NCBI GenBank assembly: GCA_950022655.1 | Contig: OX465580.1 | Span: 126,525,016 to 126,589,015, forward strand | Source of the DNA: Alentia gelatinosa | Lineage: Eukaryota > Annelida > Polychaeta > Phyllodocida > Polynoidae | Reading direction: 5' to 3' | DNA length: 64,000 nt | Shown here: in pieces, positions 54,986-64,000 of the stretch | Layout: each line of letters starts with the position of its first letter | Numbering within the stretch: position 1 is the stretch's first letter | Notes under the pieces: model-generated | Seen by the model: the letters and a program-made list of their open reading frames with translations, nothing else | What the model was told of the DNA's origin: nothing | Databases searched by the model: none | Made by a program: the position numbers and the translations under genes

Positions 54986-57109
54986 ATCACAACAACTGAG
55001 TCCTCACCTTATATGAAGGTAAAGCTATATAAAAGTCTAACCCACAGCGCCTCTATTATGCTACTGGGACCCGTTTCACTAGTTGAAAATCCGTTAGTTG
55101 TTGTACTGTCCTCTTAGCTCTGTAACGTATCAGAGAAGTACAGATTACCCAAAAGTCTGCTTCTATATCTGTTTATTTTTAGGTTTCCTCCAGCTCATAT
55201 CCTCATTCAAATCTGAGCTGTCCTCTCATTCTTTGACAATACTTCATTAAGAGATATCTGTCAGTGGATTAAATCCGCCCTGGGACCCTGAGATCAGCCA
55301 GGTGGCCGACCTGGCCCAGATTGTGAACCCTCCACTAATTACGCTGTTAATGGGGTTGGCAGCTTACCGGGGTTCATTACAGGTCCCTTACAGCTCCAAT
55401 AGCAATATACGAACGGGAAAGGAGGAAAGCCACGTTGCTCATTAAACCTGACCTCTATCCTTGTGAAAGAAAGTCTGTCCCACCAGAGAGAGAGGGGCAA
55501 TGTCATGTAAGGATCAAGAAATTAGAGGGCATTCTTCCAGTTGACCTGGAAGTTGGTGGCACTACGAACCCCTTTATAGCCAATGGGGCGGCCATCTTGG
55601 CGAAGCGCCTACGCAATGCTAAGCCAATGACAGATTCAGACCCTTATTTAGGAAACTATATAATGTGTGAGAATGTGTTCAGCCATTCTGAAGTAATTCC
55701 CTCGACAAACTACCAGACTTCTCTTGCAGTTTCAGATCAAATGATCGTCGAAACAATCGATTTCCCTCAAGTTGGCATGTTTAAAGCATGTCTGGATTAT
55801 GTCAATAATCTTATTTCAACTATTACATATAGAGATTGTGTCTTAAATTACACATTCGCCATTTTACACTGACAGTGAATAGTTGTCACATGCAAGATGG
55901 CGGACTGACCCGTTGCCAGGGGAACTTAGAGGGTATTTTGGATGGAAGTCTCCAGCTGACTCAAGAGAATGCAGAGAACAACAACAAAGGCTAGGGTCCT
56001 ACTTTTTATAACACTATTAGCAACTGACTGTGCAACGGTTTGTCTGTGATGGTGGTTATATAGCTATAGTTGCCAATAACGTGGCTGAAAAGAGGAAGAG
56101 ATAACACAGTACAGGATACTGGTGGTTTATTGAGCACAGGAAAACATGCTTTTGTACATCACTAGAGGTTAAAATGGTCACATACAGACTTCCACCTTGC
56201 TTAGAAAATATAGCCCTTCGCTATCCATGTGCCAACTACAAACGCCTGGTGAAATGAGCAGGGGGCCATTATCCAGCCTTAAGATGTCCCTGCCCCACTA
56301 TTGACTTGGTTCCTAAAAATAGAAATTTGTGCTTATAGTCTTTTTTTAGACAAAGGATTCACTATGTCAATCCTGTCGTTAAATAATAAAAACACTTAGT
56401 TATGTATATTGTAATCTGCCACTAGAAAAGGAAACTATTGGATGATAAAAATGTGGTATTTACATTTTGAAATCTGATGGAATAGGCCTAAAGCACGTGA
56501 TCCACTAAATCGACGCTCAGAGATGGCCAGAGGTGATAACCGTACGGATGCGGGCGACAGCGTTTTCAATGGGCTGGTCTGGCCGATTCCGGCCGATTTC
56601 CTGATCCACCTGGAAGATTGTCCCAGCCGATCTGAGCTGATGACCGATTTGGGCGGCCGACGTCCACAATTCCTCCACATGGTCATCGTCCGGCCCTCAC
56701 TCACTCTTGGTGGATTAAATGCTATAGTGTACTTTATTCAGACTGTCAAAGTTGATGGGACAGACTTGGTATTCAAACCCACTTGGCTGGACATGAGAAA
56801 ACAGTTTAACTCTCATCCACTCACTCATAACACTCTGGGCCTGAAGCCACTCTACTTTACAGACCATAATTGCCCCACCTCCTCCCTCCCACAACCACTC
56901 CCTATCTACCTTGACTGACCAACTAGGTACACTCAAGAGCCTGTTTGTTCTGGATCACTTCTGTGTTACCGGTCATTTCGAACTGTCAGATCTTTTCGGA
57001 CAGACCTGGATGTATATCATTGGAACCTTGATATCAGATGGGACAGACCATTCTCTATGGCATTTAAAGTATCTGATGGGACCGAATTAACTACATATCA
57101 TAGCTATTT
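54986..57109. other. Intergenic, no supported gene
   Basis: Open frames at 55435-55872 and 56523-56918 (plus) lack recognisable domains, splice context or coding bias, and I leave them as chance frames. No further repeats identified. Confidence 0.45.
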
Positions 57110-57490
57110 CAGAGACAGGGAATGACACCCATACATAATTAGCTCCTCCAAATTGTATTCGTCTGAAATCCATACTGACGGGGTCAGAAACAGACAGGCA
57201 GACAGGGATAGAGACAGTGATAGCCATACATAGAGTCCGTCATATCTACAGACAGGGATAGAGGCAGACATAGAATCAAACATACACCCAAACAGGGAGA
57301 GAGACATACAGACAAAGTGTCATACATACAGACGGAGAGGGACAGAAACAGAGAGAGATGGGCAAACAGACAGAGTCAGAAACAGACAGACAAATAAACT
57401 AAGAGTCATACACACAAGCACAGGGAAAAGGACAGACACAGACTTTTAACATGCACAGACAAAGAAACACAGACAACTTTGTCAGACAGA
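57110..57490. repeat. Degenerate (CAGA)n / GACAGGGATAGA repeat
   Basis: Purine-rich low-complexity DNA built from cagaca, gacaggga and agagaca. Confidence 0.75.
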
Positions 57491-57654
57491 AAAATAGACA
57501 AAGAATGACGGCCCCAGAATTCTAGTAGACAAAAAACAACAAATCAGCCAACTTCAACCTAGTCACTCTATAATAGCAACCCCCGACACAGACAATCCTT
57601 CCCTTCCCCCACTGATCAGATTATTGAATCTATCACACTGCCATCTGGTTTCAT

Positions 57655-58030
57655 GAAAATATAGCAGTTTCCCATAGACACCAATAGATAAGCACTCACC
57701 TTCATCAGATGGCCTTCCCATAGAAATTAGCATGGTATCTTTTTTAGCATTTCTCATTTGTACATGTTCCCAACCATCATAATCCAGAATTATTTGACGA
57801 TAGCAATAGAACATCAGTGTCATTTAGCAACCAAGTCAAAATTTTGCATTTTCCCATAGACACCAATAGTTAAGCACTTACATTTTCAGATGGCCTCCCA
57901 TAGAAGTAAGCAAGGTGACCTGCCAATTTCTTTGCATTTTCTATTTGCTGATATATAGAACTTATATTATTCAGAGTTATTTGCATAAATCAATAGAATT
58001 TAGAAATCACCCAACTAGCAGCATCTGTCT
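57655..58030. repeat. Tandem duplication, about 180-bp units
   Basis: Both units contain ttcccatagacaccaatag, taagcact, cagatggcc and cccatagaa, followed by a diverged A/T-rich part ending in a caatagaa motif. Copies start near 57668 and 57851. Confidence 0.65.
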
Positions 58031-59620
58031 TTTAAAGGGGAACTGCGACATACTCAGTAATTGGCTTGTCTAGCTCTGTTATGGGCCAGAGATATGTCGA
58101 AGCCAGGGAGGTTGTCCACCAGGCTAGATGCATAGATGGGAAGTATAAGGTTCTTTACTGTAGATTTCAGTTGGTTAGGTTTCCAAATTACAATGGGTGT
58201 AGCTTATGCATAAAAATAAGGGATTTATACTTGGCAGGAGAGCATTGTACTAAAGGTTTTGATATAGGAGTTTGTCAGGATTTATTTGCAGATTTTGTCT
58301 GAAAACAGGGGCAGGGGTATTGTTTGGAGATGAATTTGATGTGAGTGAGAGGGCCCTGTTGTCACTACTTGTCATCTCTTTACACGCCTCAAAGTGGGAC
58401 CTTTAAAACCTTTTTTTCGCTTTTGTGCTCTTTTTAAAAAAAAACTTTTTTTCATCCAAAGTGATAAATAAAAAATCTCTTGAAGTTTGACTATGCAACA
58501 TTAAATCGAAGGTATCTGATGAAGCTACAGATATCTGTTACGTTTTCAGCCATTCAAAGATATCTAAAATACCTGTTACAGCTCTGGTTAAGTCAGTATT
58601 TCCAGATCAAAACATCCTATTGGTTAATGGCAAAAGAGTGATATTTTTTGGTGGTGTGTGAAGGTAGGCAGAGACAGATACCAAGACAGACAGTACCAAG
58701 AAGTAGGCATTCCAATGAAGAGAATAAGAGGTGAGAGACCACCTGTAACCCCTCCATGTGATTAGGAAACAGAAAGGTTACACCCCAGAATCTGTCTTCC
58801 TCAAGGAATAGCAGACCACGAGGAAGCCTCTCAAAGACCATGAACTGGTGTATACTGTCGGCTCAAAAAATGTGACAGTATTGGATATGGAGTCCACACT
58901 CCTGAAGAAAGCCCTCCATGGTAAAGCTGAATCTTCACTGAGGCCAATACAAAATTACATGCCTTGACTTGGATGAAGGTCTCCCAACACAAGAAATGTA
59001 TAGTCTTTTCAGGCTCTACAAGTCATTGGGCAGCATGATCTAAATAATGCTCTTATCGCATAATCAGAGACACCAAGTAGTTATACACAGAACATGGCAA
59101 ATTAATTAATACCATATGCAAAAAGTCAAATTAATTAATACCATATGCGGAAAGTCACGATGTAATTTACCCCTAATAAATTGTTTTAATCATAATCAGC
59201 TTGTCTGGTTTTCTGTGAATATTTCAACGATCTAAAAAAAAAATGCACATAGATCTGAGGGTCAAAAATATGTTAATGCATATTTTTAGGTTTATTCTTT
59301 CATATAGAAAATTCAATGTTACTTCCCCAATTTCTCTGAAAGAGATGTTTTCACTCTGAACAGAGGGTGTATATTTATGTATGGTCCACATTTGTTACAT
59401 GCATTGCAGGCTGAGTAGAGTACTCATCAACCTGCCTGATCACCAATCTGCCCTCCAATCCACCCACCTACCCACCCTCCAACCTGCTCTACCACCAATC
59501 ACCAACAACCAACGGTCTGCTGGGGTGGACAGCAATTACCAATCTGTTCACCCTCTTGGTCGCCTTGCCTCCTCATGGTGCAGACTGGATATGCTTGCAT
59601 GCAAGCATAATAAAGGTGAT
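58031..59620. other. Intergenic, no supported gene
   Basis: A plus-strand frame at 58066-58302 has no recognisable domain. 59445-59500 contains ccacccacctacccacc-type repeats like those at 59940. Nothing else recognised. Confidence 0.4.
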
Positions 59621-59948
59621 TGGGGTGGGGAGTTAGTTCAGTGGTATAGAGCACTGGACTTGGTTGATTTGAGTCCCACTGCAACCATTTTTCTTCTTCA
59701 CCCCTAGCAGTGGTAGGTTTACTGCTATAACAAAGGCCACTCCTTCTCAAACCATGTCTATGTGGTGTGGGAAGAAGTAAAAGAACTCTCACCTCCATAA
59801 ATGTGTAGGGGTGAGATTTCTACCTGAATTCATCACATAGATTCGATCACCACCCTTGTGGTGTAAAAGAACCTTGAGAAAGTCTGGTAAGGACCTACAT
59901 GTATATTGGTTGACTGGATGTTAAATCAAACCAAACAAAACAAACAAG
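59621..59948 (+). mobile_element. tRNA-derived SINE with (AAAC)-type tail
   Basis: The head 59627-59689 has box A (ttagttcagtggtatagagc) and box B (gatttgagtccc). A body follows, then the 3' tail ttgtggtgtaaaagaacctt, gagaaagtctggtaagg and gttaaatcaaaccaaac, which recurs at 48468-48560 on the other strand. A body and tail beyond the tRNA part mean it is a SINE rather than a tRNA gene. Confidence 0.7.
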
Positions 59949-60360
59949 TCCCCCCCCCCCCCCCTACCTACCAACCAACTTGCACACTGGCTAACCAACC
60001 CAAGTATCTACCTAGCCTGCACAACCTACTATATTACCTATCCACCAACCTGCTTACCAATAAAACTGCCCACTCAGTATCTTACCACCACCCAACCTAC
60101 CCACCTATCAACCTACCTACCCACCAGCCTGCTCACCTAACAACTAAACCATCCACTAACATGCCTACCCCCGGCATACCCACAAGCCTGCCCATCATCC
60201 AACCTCCTGACCTATCAACCTCCTTAAACACCAACCTACCTACATACCAACCTGCCCACCCACCAACCTGTACACATATCAACCTTCTAATATACCAACC
60301 TGGGCACCTACCTTCCAACCAGCCTACCCACATACCAACCTACCCTGAAACCAACTTTCA
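59949..60360. repeat. Degenerate minisatellite, CCTACCCACCAAC-type
   Basis: A C run followed by about 400 bp of cctgcccaccaacctacc variants. It is the reverse complement of the minisatellite at 23540-24185. Confidence 0.8.
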
Positions 60361-61552
60361 GGCCCAATTATAGCCCATTAGGGAAAATTTATAGGCATGG
60401 CAATAATTCCATACATGTTGGGAAAACGAGCAATCATGTTGCAATTAGGGACGAAAATTTAAAAATATTGGCAGAGTTATAGTATGAATATGAAAAAACA
60501 ACCTTACAGAGTCGGAAAAGACTGTGAAATGTGAAAAACACCCCTTCGTGGTTATGTATGAACAAGGCACATGGACAAATAGTTATCAGGGTCTGATTCC
60601 AGTAGCCTTACATGTTTTGTTGCTGTTGTTGTTTTATTTCATAAATTGATATCACATTCGTTCTTCCTTGCAATAAGTGACTCAATGATACCAACATTCA
60701 GTAAATTAACTTATACATTACTAGTACTGAGGAGCTTTCAGATTATCTGAAATATATCTTGCCATTAATCTAATGTATATAATGTCACATCCTGTGTCTT
60801 GTTATACTTAAATCATTCTTCGGCTATATATTCATAATATTCTCTTCTTACTATTATCACATGATCCAAATATATATACATATGAATAGTCATAATGCAA
60901 TACATGTGATTGAACCACTCTATCTGCATTCCTGTACACTCAATCTTATTAGTTATTCCCTTTAACTTTTGCAAAAACTAGAGTAAAAAAATCTATCCAT
61001 ACAGCAAAAACAGATCTATCCCTCGTGTTCCAAAAGGTAAAGGCCAATAGTAAAAACTGGACTATTTTTCAACAGAATGGTGTTTTCTTGTAAAATGACC
61101 CGTATACAAGGGGGTCAAGGTTCATGGAATGTGAGACACAACTCAAGTGCTTCACACTTAGACCTCCAGTTGGCGGGCCATGGATTATATAACATCACCT
61201 GACTGATCGCACTCTCCATACCTATTCTTATTTCAGCATATCAAAATATAGCGAAGGCAGGTGAGGAAACGAAATATCTAATCTGTGCATAGATAAAGAG
61301 CGAGACTGATCTGTGGTAGGACGCTAAGTAACTGCCACCACCAGTCACTTATATTCACCAGCGACTGGCTCTATAAACAAGGTGAATTTCTGTAACGTGT
61401 GGTCAGTCACCATATTAGAACTTTTAAGAACCATCGGGCCGCATTTACATGGAAAATGTCACTATTGATATAAACGTCCTTGGAACATTGACCCATCGTA
61501 GTAGGCTGGAAAAGCTGGAGTATGCACGTCCACCTCATCACGGATAACATGC
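60361..61552. other. Intergenic AT-rich DNA, nothing recognised
   Basis: No exon, TIR or retroelement signature seen on either strand. Confidence 0.45.
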
Positions 61553-63493
61553 AATAGGCCTTTTTCCACAGGCCGGTGACGCAATTTATCTGCCCGGTTA
61601 CGCAATGCGTGCGGTCAAACCAACACCTAGTGACATATTCTTTAGCATTGGAAGACTGAGTGTATAGGCGTTAAATATTTGTATAATACATTTATATTAA
61701 CTTTAGGGACAATACATTGATTGTATCGTGTTCTTTAGTATTCCAGCTATAATTTGGTGAGTTTAGCATATATATTGTCTCAATAATAATGAAGTTATTG
61801 TTTAGATAAGCTCCTTTATAGAAGAAATACAATCACCCTTGCATATGAAATTCTACCAATATATACCTCTGATCACATCGGGAATGTCATATATGTAATG
61901 TACATGTATGTTTATACATAAATATACAATACCTATGTATATGTAGTGTGTGTATTTATGTATATATGTGTATAAATACAAATATATACATATATATACA
62001 CATATATATCTATATGAATATATGTATTCATTAGATATAGGAAAAATGGCTCTGTACTATGCCTTAAATTAAAATGATCAGAAATATGTGTAATATATAT
62101 ATATATATAAGAGCAATACAGCAATAATAGAAATGGCTAAAATGTGCACATATAATCTTTAGGGAAATCTTTTTTTTTTCATTTACAATAAGATCATTAT
62201 ATATATATATATATATAGTGTGGCGGAGGGTGGCGGAGGGTGGCGGAGGCGCCCTCCGCGGGCTTCGCGGAGGTGGCGGAGGCCGCGGAGGAGGTCGGCG
62301 GAGGACCGCGGGCGAACCGCTAGAGGGCCTCACGGTCACCGGAAATGACGTCAGCAAGACGCCCGCGGCCTACTATATAAACCTCCGCGGGTGCCTCCGC
62401 AGACAGTTTGATCTTAGACTCTGACCAGGCCGGACCTCCGCGGACCCTCCGCGAGACCTCCGCGGGCCTCCGCGAACCTCCGCGACCCTCCGTGAGCCTC
62501 CGTGGGCCTCCGCGACCCTCCGCGAACCTCCGTGAACCTCCGTGGACCTCCGTGAGCCTCCGTGAGCCTCCGCAGGCCTCCGTGAGCCTCCGCCGACATC
62601 CGAGAGGCTCCTGTGCACCTGTGGACGGACAAGTCGCCCCTGTGAGGCACCAAGCCCCCGCGTGAGTCCTCGAGACTCCGTGTGAGCCACCGGGGAGCCC
62701 TGCTGAGCCCTGGGGAGCCACGAGCCGCGTGTGTGTACACGCACGGACCAGTCGCCCCTGTGAGGCACCGAGCCTCCGCGTGAGTCCTCGAGACTCCGTG
62801 TGAGCCACCAGGGAGCCCTGCTGAGCCCTGGGGAGCCGCGTGTGCGTACGCGCAAGGACCAGCCACCCCTGTGAGGCATCGAGCCTCCCCGGGAGTCAAC
62901 GCGACTCCGGGTGACTCCCGCCGAGCTCCTGAGAGGCGCGGGCAGCAGTGTTACCTGTTAGGATAGTGAATGCAAGGACTCTATTGGTCACCTTGAGTGT
63001 CATGTCTAGCGAGTTGTGAGCCGCACTAGTAACGGCACCTGTTAATACTGTGTTGGAGAGTTGTGAGCCGTATCAATAAAAGCTCCTGTTTACACCATAT
63101 TCCTGGCGTTCTCGTGTTTACTACAATATATATATATATATATATTCATGCCTATAAAGCAGTGTTTCCAACCTCCTACAGCCCTAATCCATGGTCAACA
63201 TTGAGGTGTCATAATGTATGATATTGTGCAAGCTCTGTATGAAACTAACTATGTCTAAATCTGAGACATTAATGAATTCTTAAGTGTGGACAACCTGTCT
63301 TTGTTTTGAGAGTGTCCTCACTTGTTCTAACACCCCTATCTGGAAGAATACAACACCTCTGTACTCATACCCGCCACTCACACCCTATGTGTGAATGCAT
63401 AGGCGGGCACTCGGACAGCGCAATGTTTGGCCGAACGGCCCCGTTGCCATGCAACATGACCGCGTGGCGGCGCTGAACGGAAAAACGACTATT
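61553..63493. mobile_element. Family C TIR element, copy 3, split by insertion
   Basis: It begins AATAGGCCTTTTTCCG and ends CGGAAAAACGACTATT, an inverted repeat with 14 of 16 matching. The left 300 bp and right 160 bp are collinear with copies at 29141 and 42994 (for example gtgtgaatgcataggcggg, ggcggcgctgaacgg). About 1.45 kb in the middle (61.86-63.33 kb) is foreign, containing TA microsatellites and the GC-rich LTR. Confidence 0.65.
62219..63125. mobile_element. GC-rich solo LTR with 9-bp tandem repeats
   Basis: A sharp GC-rich island between two TA microsatellites starts TGTGGCGGAG and ends GTTTACTACA, giving TG...CA ends. It has a CRE (TGACGTCA, 62346-62353), a TATA box (TATATAAA, 62374-62381) and AATAAA (63075-63080), in U3-R-U5 order on plus. 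62436-62610 is a tandem CCTCCGYGA repeat, and 62611-62900 holds imperfect 105-130-bp repeats. The U3 start is rich in the complementary GGCGGAGG. No flanking retrotransposon body. Because the insertion lies in TA repeats, the target duplication cannot be read. Confidence 0.6.
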
Positions 63494-63494
63494 C

Positions 63495-63745
63495 TACCTG
63501 CCTGCTTGCCTGCTTGCCTGCCTACCTGCCTGCCTACATGCCTACCTGCCTACATACATACCGATACATACATACATACATACATGTACATACATACATA
63601 CATACATACATACATACATACATACATACATACATACCGGTGCATACATACATACCGGTACATACACACATACCGGCACATACGTAGGCCTACACATACA
63701 TACGTATACATACATACATACATACATACATACATACATACATTA
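63495..63745. repeat. (CCTG)n/(CATA)n microsatellite
   Basis: cctgcctgcttg units change to catacatacata, interrupted by taccggtacatac variants. The open frames reading MYVCMYVC are artefacts. Confidence 0.9.
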
Positions 63746-63754
63746 CATCACAGT

Positions 63755-64000
63755 TCTATCAAGCTAAAAAACACAATAGATAGGGAAACAGTAGATTTTT
63801 TGGATGTTACAGATTTTAAGGGACAAAGATACCAAAATGGAAAAGTTTATTTCAAACCAACTGACACCCATGAACTCCTCCACAAAAAATCATTCCATCC
63901 TTCTCACACTTTTAAGGGAATTCTGAAATCACAGATAATAAGATTCTACAAAATTTGTAGTAACATTTCGGATTTTAATGATGCATGCAGCCTACTATTC
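63755..64000 (+). pseudogene. Penelope-like element reverse transcriptase, partial
   Basis: A plus-strand open frame without ATG runs to the window edge. It contains TVDFLDVTDF, VYFKPTDTHELLHKKSFHPS, HTFKGILKSQIIRFYKIC and SDFNDACSLLF. The FKPTDTHxLLHxxSFHPxHTFxGI block is diagnostic for RTs of Penelope-like retroelements. No stop appears in the visible part; it continues off the right end, so completeness is unknown. Confidence 0.8.

Noticed and set aside
55435..55872. 145-codon plus-strand frame
   Set aside because: No domain, no splice or promoter context, and average composition; it is compatible with chance.
56523..56918. 131-codon plus-strand frame
   Set aside because: No recognisable family; the frame overlaps open frames on the other strand and lacks supporting signals.
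62320..62899. Three overlapping minus-strand open frames of 160-168 codons rich in Gly, Ser and Arg
   Set aside because: They arise because the 9-bp tandem repeat of the LTR contains no stops; composition and frame overlap show they are not genes.

Overview
The window is a piece of an animal nuclear genome. Coding exons are short and split by GT-AG introns, poly(A) signals are eukaryotic, and most of the DNA is AT-rich repeat material. Recognisable repeat classes are LINEs, tRNA-derived SINEs, LTRs, a Penelope-like element, a tyrosine-recombinase element and many TIR elements/MITEs. This fits an invertebrate, probably a marine bilaterian, but I cannot name the species from sequence alone.

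Three protein-coding loci are supported. (1) 1373-3355 (+) is a single long exon encoding a basic, probably disordered protein I do not recognise. Its poly(A) signal lies inside a long hairpin repeat. (2) 8039-27513 (-) is a complete 8-exon cytochrome P450 gene of the CYP2-like type. The eight exons join with consistent splice phases into a 500-residue protein. The heme-cysteine and ExxR motifs are intact, but three other conserved positions differ from consensus. (3) 42025-51522 (-) is a 7-exon gene for a Mondo/ChREBP-type bHLH-leucine-zipper factor. The exons seen give 355 residues: an N-terminal acidic stretch, a proline-rich linker, the bHLHZip and the Mondo C-terminal domain. The long N-terminal glucose-sensing region of full-length family members is not visible.

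The rest is mostly mobile DNA. Two repeat families share an unusual two-part design: a 100-165 bp near-palindrome directly abutting a short TIR-bounded core, always in the same relative polarity. I call them family A (core TIR TTTATCTCACCCC, hairpin tip usually like GGCTTCGCC) and family B (core TIR TATTATTATATACCT). They recur across the window, in both introns and intergenic DNA. There are also twin 519-bp TTAA elements, a TIR family I call C (TIR AATAGGCCTTTTTCCG), a cluster with TIR GCCCCAGTCACACTGGCG, two solo LTRs (one extremely GC-rich with a 9-bp tandem repeat), a LINE broken by later insertions, three SINE pieces, and a Penelope-like reverse transcriptase running off the right edge. 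Several elements sit inside others, so relative insertion order can be read.

Layout: 0-1.3 kb LINE remnant with nested MITE; 1.4-3.4 kb gene 1; 3.4-8 kb repeats; 8-27.5 kb P450 gene with repeat-filled introns; 27.6-42 kb intergenic repeats (family A/C/D elements, LTR, LINE, recombinase, SINE); 42-51.5 kb Mondo gene, with a plus-strand TATA/E-box promoter-like cluster in its first intron; 51.6-64 kb repeats ending in the GC-rich LTR and the Penelope-like fragment. I see no link between the three genes beyond proximity.
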